A DNA stretch of 64,000 bases from Megamerina dolium. Its lineage: Eukaryota > Arthropoda > Insecta > Diptera > Megamerinidae. Shown piece by piece: positions 23,468 through 36,100 of the stretch; position 1 is the first letter of the stretch, and every line of letters begins with the position of its first letter. Both the position numbers and the translations under genes were made by a program. The stretch spans positions 10,820,242 to 10,884,241 of the forward strand of contig OY978528.1 in assembly GCA_963854835.1 (NCBI GenBank), written 5' to 3'. The notes below the pieces were generated by a model. It did not search any database. It was not told where the DNA came from and saw only the letters and a list, made by a program, of their open reading frames with translations.

Positions 23468-23981
23468 CCAGGTGTACAAGCTTAAATTCGCTGTTTGCTC
23501 GTAGATGGCGTTAGTGAGCATATTGAGCTATTATCGACTGTGCATCCTTTTTTTTAGGAGTTCGACACCTGTTTACAACAACATACATTTTTCCTCGTAT
23601 AATCATGTCTAGTTTCGTGCCAGAAAAAGCGCATATGCGGGAAGCTAACCTTTTTTACTTCAATTTGAAGAGTCGCATCGAATGCTTTTGACCTATGGTG
23701 ACAGTGCGCTATCGGAAACCACTTGCAGAGACTGGTTTCGTCGGTTCAAAGAAGGCCATTTTGACTTGAGTGACAAGAAGCGTGAAAATAGACCCAGAAA
23801 AGTTGAGGACCATGATTTGCAGGCTCTTTTGGATGAGGAACAACACCCAATCGCAAAAAAATGCTTGCCGAACAGTTAGGTGTTACTCAACAAGCCATTT
23901 CCATAATTTTTGACTTTCTATGAAAAAAATTGTGTTTTTTTTTTGTTACCAAAAACAGCGGATTTAAGCTTGTACATCTGG
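23468..23981 (+). mobile_element. Internally deleted mariner, 514 bp
   Basis: Inverted ends of about 30 bp (CCAGGTGTACAAGCTTAAAT at the left; GGATTTAAGCTTGTACATCTGG at the right, a few mismatches) with TA at 23466-23467 and 23982-23983. The plus strand begins a transposase at ATG 23605 (SSFVPEKAHMREANLFYF), shifts frame, and continues as YGDSALSETTCRDWFRRFKE to DHDLQALLDEEQHPIAKK, the N-terminal helix-turn-helix region of mariner. The whole catalytic domain is deleted. It can only move, if at all, with a transposase supplied elsewhere. Confidence 0.85.
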
Positions 23982-23989
23982 TAGATTAC

Positions 23990-25640
23990 TAAAACCAGCT
24001 ATTGGAAAAAATAATGGATTTGATTTTACTACACTTGATACATTGCATATTGCATACTTTTAGGCTTACGTATATATATATATTTAGATTCACTGCAATT
24101 GTTATAAAAAAAAGAGAACTTCTTTCAGTAATTAAACATAATTTTAATATAATTTATTTATAATTTATATATGATATAATGATAATTAAATAATAATTGT
24201 CATCATCATCATCATTATCATTATCATTAACGCCATTATAATTATTATGAAGATGATAATTGATTAATAATATAATTAAGAATTAAGAATCAAGAATCAT
24301 TTTACAATTTAAATAATAACTATGACTAAAATATATTATATATGTAGTATGTATTTATGTGTATATATAGTATATACATATATATATACTTAAATATTAT
24401 ATTAATTTATTTAATATTATTTGTTTGCTCTTTATTAGCTCATGTTAAATTTTTTAATTTATTTTATATTTCAATTTCTTTTTTGCTTGTTTTTTATTTT
24501 TTATACAATACATAATAGTTAATTGTATTAATTTCGCATGTCTATATTTTCAATTAAATAATTCAATAATTTGCCTTTTTTTTGTAATAGTTTAATTTTA
24601 TTTTTTTTTTTAATGTATTACCTATGTATGTATATGAATAGTGTTTAGCTTGTGTATTTGAATTTTATTTTAACAAAATAATTGATGATATTTGCATTCA
24701 TGTATGTTTTTATGCAATTTTTATTTCTTCTTATATTTTTATACAATTTATTTCCACTTTTTTTTTTGGAATTTTGCATAATTTGTATAAATGTGTATGT
24801 ATATAACTTTTGTTTTAAACATAATGGAAGAAATAAAAAATTAAAAAAAAAAAAGAAACAAAATCCTAATATAAAAATATGAGACATCGTTTTAATGTAA
24901 TTATATTTTCTGTAGACAATTTTGGAATGGCCAAAGTTATTTTTAAAACAAATAAATGAAAAAAAAGCTCTTTAATTAATTTACAATTATTTGCTTTTTG
25001 AATTAACATTTCTTCTCAATATATGAATAACAAATTATGATATTTTTTAAAATAAATTCCATTTATAAACGGCTGACTCTATGGGTATAACGTAAATTTA
25101 TTAGAATATTTGTAAGGAGAAAGCGAAAGCGAAAAAACATAGAAAGTAAATGTTGCCCCAGAGATCGAATATCAATTTCACAACAATTACAAAATACAAT
25201 AACAAAACAAAAAAGACCACTTATGCTAAAGAAAAACAGAAACCAAAATGAACAGAAGAAATATCAAACGCAAAGGAAATAATAGAAAATATTATTACTC
25301 ATCATAGACTTACTAACAAATGTTAGAATTAGAAGAAATAATTTTATAAAATACAAAGAAAATTAAATATAATTTCAAAGAAATAAAAATCACACACAAC
25401 TGTGAGTAAACTTTTCTTCTCTCTCTCTCTCTCTCTCTCTATTGCATAGATCTCTAACTCAGTGCAAATTTTTATTATTGATATTATTAATGTCTTTCTT
25501 TATGCCATTGAGCATTTTGCTTAAGTTTTATTTTGTTTTATAGTTGTGTTTAAAATTTTTTTTGCCATCGCAATGAATTACTCCGTGCTCACAGTGCTCA
25601 TTTATTTCATTCATTCTCACACTATTGCAAGGATCCACTA
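23990..25640. other. Very A+T-rich DNA downstream of the distal flower exon
   Basis: Holds ATC/ATT microsatellite-like runs near 24198-24260 and TA runs near 24360-24400. Because flower is on the minus strand, this may hold the 3' UTR of its distal isoform, but no end can be placed. Confidence 0.4.
25418..25440. repeat. (TC)n microsatellite
   Basis: About eleven dinucleotide units. Confidence 0.9.
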
Positions 25641-25707
25641 TGTATTTAATATGTGTGTGTGTGTGTCTATCGCTCTCATAGATTTATTATTGTTGTTGTT
25701 GTTGCAG

Positions 25708-25747
<40 letters not shown>
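25708..25747. repeat. (TCA)n microsatellite touching the distal flower stop codon
   Basis: About 13 units. On the flower strand it reads TGA repeats, in the same frame as the stop codon of the distal terminal exon. Confidence 0.9.
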
Positions 25748-25755
25748 AATCATCA

Positions 25756-25894
25756 TCACACATTACTATCAGTACCAACAGCACCAGTGAATGAAAATGG
25801 TTGAGCATTTTTAACGATACTTGCACGATCATTAACCGTTGGTGTTGCAAATCCTGATTGTACTGCAGCTTGACGCATTTCTGCAGCGGAAGCT
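25756..25894 (-). CDS. fwe: flower, alternative terminal coding exon, distal
   Basis: Acceptor CTATATAG (AG complement at 25895-25896), then 139 coding bases. The first base completes the Lys codon begun at the end of exon 4 (AA|A), and 45 residues follow: [20 protein letters not shown], then the tail ending [15 protein letters not shown], and TGA at 25758-25756. The [14 protein letters not shown] ending matches a known Flower C-terminus in flies, from established knowledge. It gives a 193-residue protein. The stop codon is followed in frame by TGA TGA and more TGA units of the microsatellite. Use of this exon skips the proximal terminal exon 7.3 kb upstream. In flies, Flower C-termini distinguish the ubiquitous from the Lose isoforms; which one this is cannot be proved from sequence alone. 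Confidence 0.9.
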
Positions 25895-28800
25895 CTATAT
25901 GTATAAATTTATGTAATGTGTGTGTGTGTGTGTGGAGAGAGTAGGGAAACAAAAAATAAATATATTAAATTGTCAATAATCAATTTTAATTTATTATCAT
26001 AAAAATTATTTTTAAATATAAATTAAGTATAAATAAAATATTTATTTATTTGAAAAAATAAACGAGACGATTTTCAAAAAAAAAAAATTGAACTTATTTT
26101 TTTTTTCAAAAAATACGTAGAATACATTTAAAAAAAAAAAATAACTAATTCCAATGGAACCTAACTATAATTTTTTTAAAATAAAAAGCACAATGCGACA
26201 AGATTTTCGAGATGAGATGAATTATGGTTCTTTGAAAAGTCGTTTAATAGCTACAGTCTGTCACAAAATCTACGGAGTTTGACGCGATGAAGGAAGAATT
26301 GGAGGTATCGAATCAGTGTCCGCTATATCTGATGCCAGTCGATGTTCCATGTGCCCACTCACTATACATTTCGAACGGAATTATGATATTATATTCCCAG
26401 TATGAGATCAATGCTTAAGTCTAGAGATCCTGCTTAGGGGGCTACCTCCAAAATATTCAATGGCACATCTTAGAGGTGGCACTTCGACAATAAGACCAAG
26501 TATTCTTCCTTCACAGAGAGCATGGTCAGTCTTCTTATCAAAATACTACTTGAGTTGCTCAATTATCTATATAAAGTGGTATAGGTTAGGTTTAGATTAT
26601 GTGGCTGCCTTCTATCCGAGAGGACACACTTAGGCCAGAAAGGCCCATTGTGGTACCTCCGAACTTCTTTTGCAACACTGTTGTACGTGGACAGCATTAG
26701 AAGGGACGTACTTATATTAGCCGGTTCCGAACGGCAGAACCCTTATGACATCACTTTTTGGAGCTTTGTCACAGAGCTTTTGTTACTGCCGGAAAGTGGT
26801 ATAGAAGTTCCATCGTCTTTTGAGATGGCAGTCAGGGTGTATCCAAGACCACCTTTGAATCGTGCCAGTTCTTCTAAAATGATCAGTGAGTGTAGATTAA
26901 ATTTGAATAGCGTTGCGAAACAAAATAAACTGTATTTTAAATGGGTTCCAGAACAGTGCCGTATTGCAGGGAATGAATTGGTCACTAATCTGACCTATAA
27001 GGGCTCTTGTAGGACACCTATGGTGCTAGAACGAATTTTCGGTGTCAGCTCTGCGAGATTGCCGCAATGCGTCAACGATTTTGCATATTGCTGAAAAGCT
27101 TTGTGAAAGAACCTGACAAAAAACTGGCGAAATTATTCTTACAATGGAGAAGAAAGAGCCTCAGGGATTTAGGGGGTCACCACTGGGCACAACATTGGAG
27201 ATTCAGATTATTGGGTGATGATGTTATGAGCATGGGTTCAAGAAAAATAGATTTCATACTTCCGAAAGTATTTGGCTATTCTTACAATTGAGGAGAAAGA
27301 ATCTCAGGGGTTCAGGGGGTCACCAGAGGGTACAACATCGGAGGTTTAGATTATTGGGTGATGATGTTATGAGCATGGTTTCAAGAAAAATAAATTTCAT
27401 ACTTGCGAAAGTATATTTGACTACTTTCAAGTGCATTTGATGTTTTCTAAAGTATATTTGATTATTTGAGCAAGCAAAATCGCTTAAAATCGGATTTGAA
27501 CTAGTTCCCGAGGCACCTCATTCACCAGACCTGTCCCTCAGCGACTTCTATCTGTTTCCCAAACTCAAGAGGTAGCTCCCTGGCAAGCGATTTTACTCAA
27601 ATGAGCAACTCCTAGCTGAAACTGAGGTCTATTTTGGAGAGCTTTCGGGGAAATGCTTTTTGAACGGGATAAAATAATTAGAACATCGTAAGGACTTGAA
27701 CACGCGAGCAGTCAGTGCAGCATTCTCAGAATTGGAAAGAAAGTCGAGTCGGATGGGTCTCACGGTGAACGAGGGCAAGACGAAGTATCTAGTGTCAACA
27801 AACAAAGAGTCCCGACGTCTTGGACAGCACGTCACTGTTGACAACTACGCTTTTGAAGTTGTAAGGGACTTTGTCTATCTTGGAACCAGCATTAACAGGA
27901 GTAATGACGGCAGCTTGGAGATCATGCATATCAAGATAGGATAACTCTTGCTAACAGGTATTACTTTGGGCTGAGTAAGCAATTGAGAAGTCGAGCCCTC
28001 TCTCGAAGAACGAAAACTACACTCTACAAGTCTCTCATCATGCCTGTCCTAACATATGGCGCTGAATCTTGGATAATTTCCACCTCGGATGAGCGAATGC
28101 TTGGAGTTTTCATGAGAAAAGTCCTACGCAAGATCTTTGGACCTATTTGCGTTGGTGGCGAGTACCGAATAAGGTACAACCATGAGCTGTACGAGCTGTA
28201 TGCCGATATTGACATAGTAAAGCGCATCAAAATCCAGCGGCTGCGCTGGCTAGGTCATGTCGAGCGAATGGAAGAACACGCTCCAGCTAAGAAGGTGTTA
28301 TATTCGGAACCCGCTGGACGCTGGACGGCGCAAAAGAATAAGACCAAACCTCCGGTGGAAAGACCAAGTACTGGAGAACCTGACGGCGCTTGGAATTTCT
28401 AACTGGCGCCAGCTAGCGAAGAACAGAGATGGCTGGCGAAGCATGTTATTTTCGGCCTAAATCGATATTCGGTTGTTATGGCCACATAAGTAAGTAAGTA
28501 AGTAAGGACTTGAAAGGAATGAATGTTTCTTATTTCACTTATTCCAAAACATTTGATTTACCTAGTATGTGATACATAACTTACATAATGTTCTTCGAAA
28601 ATCATTATCTTTATAAATTTAAACAATTTGTGTTAAAATAGGAATTATAAAAGCAATATTTGTAATAAATGCCTTTGTAAATAAGAATAAATTTATATTA
28701 AATTTAAATAAATTATTATATAAATAAATATTTTAGTATATACTTGAAATTCTAATACGTACGTATTAAAAAAAAAAATTAAATTATAATTCCAAATTCA

Positions 28801-29274
28801 AGTTCTGAGTTTCATTTTAAATCGATTGAAAGCATTGTAATTATCATTAGAAATGACTTGATAAATTAAAACGAATAAACCAACACATTCGAGTTATATC
28901 GTTTTACTATTATATTGTCTTGACTCAAAGTGAAATTCAGAATATGCCGCTACTATTCATATAGTGCGAAAGATAAATTATGTTTATGAAGAAAAAAGAA
29001 AGTTGTACTACATAATATAAATGATAAAAACAAAGCACTTTAAAGCATTAGCAAAATATTATTAACAAAAATAAAAAGAATTTGAGAAAATTTTTATTAT
29101 TTTGCCTTCTTTTTTTCACCCAAATGCTGCTGGAATATTAAAGTTGTTACGAGTATTGTGCACTTATTCAACTCTTAATCCAATTGGCAGTTTATAAGTT
29201 TGGCGTCATCGCTGATTGCAGATTTAATATGAAGTAAGCAATTGTTATTGTCCACAATGCGTATGTATATTTAC

Positions 29275-29305
<31 letters not shown>

Positions 29306-32300
29306 GAAAGGAAAGCTAATGCAATTTATATAATTTTGGGCAACATCAGCTATTGCTTAAGAATTCCTTTTATGATATAGTTTCGATTAAAAGTTCGATA
29401 CAAAAGAACACACTGCAAATTATACTATAAAGCACAAAATTAATAAATATAGCAATTAGTTTATAAAACTAGAGAACTTTTAAAAAGCGTGCTGCTTTAT
29501 TATGATATTTTACATAAATATTTCGATAATTATAATAAATTTGAAGCCTACTCTTAGGTACAGTGTATTTTCATATAGTTTTATGTGTAATAAGTTTATT
29601 AGCAATTTTCTTATTCAATTAATTACATAATAGATATGTTTTTGAAGCTAAATACAATACAATGCAGAATAAAATAATTATAATTAAATACATAAATTCC
29701 ATTAATAAGCGCATAAATATCAATTCTCTTCAATATTGATAGAATTTATATTCGAATTATTTGATTTTTATTAATAAAACACATTGAAAACACTTTTAAC
29801 GAAGCGAGAGCAAAAACAAATAATAAATCTGAGCAAAATTTTACTAATTCAATTTATATATGTATATAGTAGGTATGTATATATAATTTATTTATTTTTA
29901 TTCAATATTTTTTTCCTATATTCTATTTACTTTTAATACAATTAAAATTGCTTCAATTTTTCTCTTTCCAAAAAAAAAAAAATAAATAAATAAAATAATA
30001 ATAATATTAAACATCTATTCATGTACCTATTTTTCTCTGGCATGTACATAGTTACTAATATGTATGACTAGTATGCAAATAACTCTGGCTGTTTATGTGT
30101 GTGTTTATATCTTTAGTTCTTTGGAAGCTATATATGTGTATTTAATATCCTTTATTTCTAGGTGAATAATTATACAAGATAAAGTATGGTATTTTCATTT
30201 TCATCACAACTTGCATTGATTGAAACATCAATTTCACATTTCATGAGTGCTCTTTTGCACTATAGAAGACACTGTCCTCTCTATTACATACATCGTTTTC
30301 TCTACAATTTCTATTTACATGATGAATAATCACAAGGAAAGAGTTCTCCCTAAGTGCTCGTAATTAAAGATGGCACTGAGTATTATACAGAAGTAGTGGA
30401 GCGTGTATAATAGTCGTGCCTTATCTCTGACCACCTCATATAGATAGCACTTCTTCTATTTTGAATTTTACTTTGCATCGAAATCGATTTGCAATGTTGC
30501 ATCAACATGTTGCATCAGCATGTTGCTTAGATATGTTGCTTAGACATGTTTCATCAGCATGTTACTTAGTCATGTTTCATCAACATGTTGCTTCAATATA
30601 TGAATTTTCAATTTTCAATTCTAAATCAATTTCGACTTAGAGTAAAATTCAAAACATGCCCAAAATCCTAACGCTTATTGCTCTTCACCGTACAGAAAGT
30701 CTGTTTGAAGAAAAAATTTAACTACCATCTTGGTTAATTGGTTTTATTATGTTAGACATTGTCATGAATAACGAATATATTTAGAGAATCGTGGAAAATT
30801 TGTGAAAAATCACATTTAATCGAAATGATATTTTTGGACTAGTTTTAGATGAAATAATTTAAAAAACAAGCGAATTATTTTGGGGTGGCCATTTTGAAAC
30901 CACTAGATTCAAAGAAAAAATTACAACAACTAATTATTTCATTATTGCAAAAATTTCTAAATTTGTTTAAAGCAACATAAGGAGCGCATTACTTCAAAAA
31001 AATAATTAAATTTTTGAAATTAATAAAATAACATTTGAAATAAAGAAATTTCAAGTCCCATTAATTTAATTTCTAAATTCTAAAACAGTTCACAATTCGG
31101 ATTCAAAAAAGTTAATTTCCACGATTCAAAAAATAGGTTGGGTTGTCGTAAAATACTATCCTGTCCTATCAAACAAATTCAGACTTTTACTTGCTGGGAA
31201 AGTGGCATTCTGTACTAAAAAAAAAAATCACTTTTTGATTGACCGATTCAGTTCGAAATTAGAGAATGGAAATTGAGAAAGATAAAATTTGGCATTTTTT
31301 ACAGTTGAAATTGTTAATGGAGTTTATGGTACCGATAATGTTAGCGCCAATTACTGACAACCTTAAGTCCGTGGATTCCTTTCCAGCAGACCTAGTTAGG
31401 TCCATCATATATATTATCGAATTAGACCATCATTTTAACAGGTTATAGCATCGCCCAAAAGCTAAATAAAAACCATAAAATAATTTTAAACCATTTCCAT
31501 AAAGTTGGATTCAAAAAAAATCTCGCTATTTGCATGTCACACGAATTGGCGCAAAAAATTATGGTTTCACGTTTCCCCAACTGCGAAAACTTAATCAAAA
31601 GAAACAATATCGATCTTAAACAAAGTGGTGATGAGAAATGGTTCACATATGACAATACTGTGCACAAACGATCGTAATCAAAGCGTGATGAAGCGGCTCA
31701 AACAATCGTCAAATAACCAGAACCCTAACGAACAGAAAGGTTTTACTGTACATTTGGCGGTGGAACTGAAAATGAATCATCTACTCTAAAGTGCAACCAT
31801 ATAGCCAAACATTAAATTCGGACCACTCTTATCAACAATTAAACCATTTGATCGACCAAAAATGCCCAAATTGGCGAAAAGGGGAAGTACTGTGTTCTAT
31901 TAGGACATCGACAGCTCCGAGAGCTTGATGGGGGAAGTTGTCATAAATTCATCTTATAATCCAGCAATTACCATTATTTTTATCATCGCAAAACCTACGT
32001 AGTGCTAAGAAATTGGCATGAAGAAAAATTGGGTGAAAATCCCTTAGTCTAGTTTTTCACCAATCGAGAGAGACCAAGGCTTCTATGTGAAATAAACTCT
32101 TGAAATAAATGTAAAATTAATGAACATATTTTCCCCAGATCAATATTGGAGTATTAATTCTTTAATTATATGAATATATTGTATTTCAGTGTTAATTGAA
32201 AGCCAATCATTGCATATTGAAAAAAAATACAGGAAATACAATCAATTCTCAAGCCAAGTTGTGATGAAAAATTCCAAGATATAGTTGCTTCATCTTATAA

Positions 32301-33082
32301 ATTACTTCACTGCTGCGGTTTTTTTTTTTTTATTCATTTATATTTTATTGTTTGTTATTATATTTCTATAATTTTTGCTGACGACTTGGTGAACTACATT
32401 TGTCATTGAGAATGTTATAATTTTGTTTGGTTTTATATGTGAAATCTGCAATCTTATTACTAGCTGCTAATTTTGTCTCTAGTTTAGCCAATTACATGAA
32501 CACTTTGTGTCTGCATATTATTATTTTTTTTAATTTTTCACTAATTAACTGCATTTTACACATAACTACCTAAGTCTGAGATCAATTTGTGATGTGAATA
32601 TTCATCAATTGATTTTATATTTTATATTTCGAATATTTATAATTTGTTAATTTATAAACACACACGCGCAAAATATGTTTAATTACAAGTTTTAACAATT
32701 TTTTTAAAATTTTTAATTACTGCTTTGCTATACTTTAATTTTTTGGTGGGGCTAGTATTATATGGTACACTTGAAATTGTTTGCTCTGCATTTTGGTTTT
32801 CTTTTTTTTTTTGTTTTTATTAAATTTAATTTATATATATATATTTATTTATAGCCTTTATGGTATTTATGTATATTTTATATTTTTAACTCTTATTTTT
32901 TTTTTTTTTTGTAATTTAATTGCAATTTTTTTTAAATAGTTTTTCAATCAACAAAAACACCGAAACTATGCGAAAAAACCAACACAACACTACGTACGTA
33001 GTATAGACGATATATATGCCAAAGTATGTATGTATATATATGTATATGAGAGAGTATTAACAATTCATTTGTTTTTGTTGCT

Positions 33083-33118
<36 letters not shown>

Positions 33119-36100
33119 GCTGTATATGTGTTTAGTCTTATATTGTTGATATATTAATTAATTTGGTGTGTATGAAGAATTCATTTATGTTGGACGCCAA
33201 ACATCTGGATCTTCCATTAATGTTATATGCTGATCGGTGCCCATTTGCATTTGCCCACCACCCTGTTGCATTTGTGTAGGTGATGTTGCTGCAGCAGCCA
33301 TATCTTCACGTGATGCTCTGATATTTTAATTTTAATTTTTTTGGATTTGTTTATTTGTTTAGTGGATGAGTGATGATGAAATGAATAATGTGTATTTGGT
33401 TAGTATATTAATGATTTAGTGTGTGTGTGTGTGTGCGATAATGTATAAAGTATATGATTTATTTATTTATTATTATAATTAGTAGTAGTAGTAGTAGTAA
33501 TAATAGTAGTCGCAAGGTGTTAAGCAGCAAGAATTAGATAGAAAGAAATTCATATATAAAATCACAATTATTTTCATTAGCTTTCAGTAGCTGTTAATAA
33601 TAAGTTGATGTTATTCTGGGGTAGAGGAAATAACACATATTTATATAGGATCTATGGGTAACTACAAATTAAATAAATTGAGGTTCTTCTTTGGTAGGAA
33701 ATTTTGGGGAGAAAAATATCATATAAGCACTTATTAACTAATCACAACTAATCATAAATTTTAACTAAGGATATATGGGTACTTAAAATACTTAGGGATA
33801 CATAAATCTACTCTCATTTTAGCTTTAATTCATACAAAAATAAATACTCGAATCAATCAATACAAGTTGTAATAAGTCATACTATTGATATAGCATACTT
33901 TTAGGTGCTTGCAAAAATATATAATCACTTTCAATTGCTTATTACAACTTTAAAATATCATTTACTTATCATATTTATACTTATTTCTACATTTAAATTG
34001 ATATTTATTTCTACATTGCTACTCACTTTTTGCCTAATCCCATCAAACCGTAAATAACACCAGTGCCAAAGACTAAACCACAACCAAAAAATGTACCCAA
34101 ACCGGGACATATAGCAATTGGCGGTATGGCAATGCTGTAAGAAAGATAGCATATATGAAAGGTTAAAGATATTAACAAAAAATAATAATTAAAATTTACA
34201 TACATGCAATAAAATGCAGCACGATAAAATAATGGACGTGCTTCAACTTTTTCCACCATCTCACTAACACCACTAATGCAGAAGAAACAGCATGGTGCCT
34301 CCAACATCATAACAATGAATCCAACAAGCATTTCCAGCATGCCACCAACGAGACACCGAACGCTCAAAAATAATATCGTAATCACATTGTAAAGGCCAAA
34401 GATTACGCAAACTGTAAATGGAAGATGTGGAGGAAAATGTCAATAATTATAAATTGATTTAAATATTTTGTATATTTGAAATGAATAAATTTAAAATTCT
34501 CCAGTTAATTGTCCTAGGATGTTTTTGGAATAAAATTATTCTAAAATCCCCAGCCCAGCAAGTTGGTACCCCACACCTGATAGATAAATAGAAATACTAT
34601 CGAAAAAAAAAAATAAAAAATTAATTTTATGTTTAAAGTAGGCGTGGTTTTCGTCAGATAACGCCTATATTTACATTTTTATAAAAATAATCGTATGTGC
34701 CAAACTTCAATGTTATAAATTTATATGTTGATGCGCAATGTACAGCCGATGTAATGTAATTTCGAAACGAAATAGGTGTGGTTTTCAACCGAAATTAGCC
34801 CACGGTCTAATATATATATTTTGTGTTCACACTAACTTTACATACTAAATTTTAGTTCGATAGCTTTATATTTTCGTGCGTAAAATGTGAAATTAAAAAC
34901 TCAACAATATATTTTTGTATGGCAGGTAGGCATTGTTCCATTCAATTACGCCCATATTTAAACGGTACAATTAATGAGTAAAACTAATTACATGTATCGA
35001 GTTTCAGGTTGATAAGTTTATATTTTCGAGCTCAAATTGTGAAATCATACGTACGGAAGCATAAGTTTGTATGGGAGGTAGGCGTGGTTTTAAACCGATT
35101 TCGCCCATTCACGAACTCATACATTCGTTTGTGAATATATTCTTATGCACCAATTTTCAGCTTTATCGCCTGATAATTATAACCGCTATCGTGAGAACAG
35201 ATAGATAGGCAGACAGGCAGTCATGGCTAAATCGACTGAGATCGTGCTTCTGATCATTCACTATTTGAATTCAAAGTATAAGAATGGCATATACATATAT
35301 AACTTTCCTGGACCAAACAAATTAGACCATAAAGGGTCTTCCTTTAAGAGAGTTTAAGACCGTCCTATCCCGAGAAAAAAGTGGATGTTTTTGAGGAAGA
35401 ATTCGGACATTGGGGCAAATATAACTTTAGAACTTTGATTTCAGAGTCGGATTCAAACAACCAAAACCTGTAGAAATTGACAGTTCTCATTTATGAAACC
35501 AGCCTGTGTCCACGATGAATCCAAATTCACACTAAAAATTCCATAAATAGCTCGGGCTTTTTTATAAAAAATATTTTATCGTATTGTATGTCCTAAAACT
35601 ACATTTAATTGAGGTTAGAAAAAAAAACAAGACTGGGTAGATAATTCAGATCTGAGTTTCGAATTTAGCGACCAAAAAATTGAGATTCTCGTTTTTGTTG
35701 CTCCGTTTTTTTTTTGTTTTTTTTTTTTGTGTAAGGGCAAAGGCACGTAGTTATAGTCAAAGTTAAAACCATCTTTTAGTTGGAATGGGTTTTTTGGCAG
35801 ATTTTTGTATGGGAAATATGTCCAACAAGTCGATTGTAACTTTAAAATCATTCTAGGTTACGTTAGGTTATGTGGCTGCACTCTCTCTGAGGAGACACAC
35901 CAGAGGCCAGAAAGGCCCATTGTGATACCACCGAGCTTCTCTTCCAACACTGTTGTACGTATTAAATTTGGACAGCATTAGAAGGGACCTACTTATATTA
36001 GCCGGTTCCGAACGGCAGAACCCTTGTGCCATCACTTTAACATAGTTTTGTCACAGAGCTCTTTTAAGAAGCATTTTTGGAAAATTGTTAATGCCGGAAA

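Larger units (their letters stand above)
27475..28560 (+). pseudogene. mariner transposase C-terminal relic, split by a LINE
   Basis: Residues [17 protein letters not shown] (about 27520-27570), [20 protein letters not shown] (27588-27646), then NGIK(x)LEHRKDLK running into the LINE at 27700 and resuming as KGMNVSYF after 28514. The order matches a mariner C-terminus, showing that the LINE landed inside an older mariner copy. Confidence 0.75.

Noticed and set aside
25638..25952. 104-codon minus-strand frame with poly-Asp and poly-Asn runs
   Set aside because: It is the out-of-frame translation of the TCA and TTG microsatellites and the distal flower exon; the true frame of that exon ends at 25756.
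34023..34385. One continuous 120-codon flower frame without the 69-bp intron
   Set aside because: It reads through GTATGT...CTTACAG with a non-conserved Asn/Tyr/Phe insert; splicing restores the Flower sequence.
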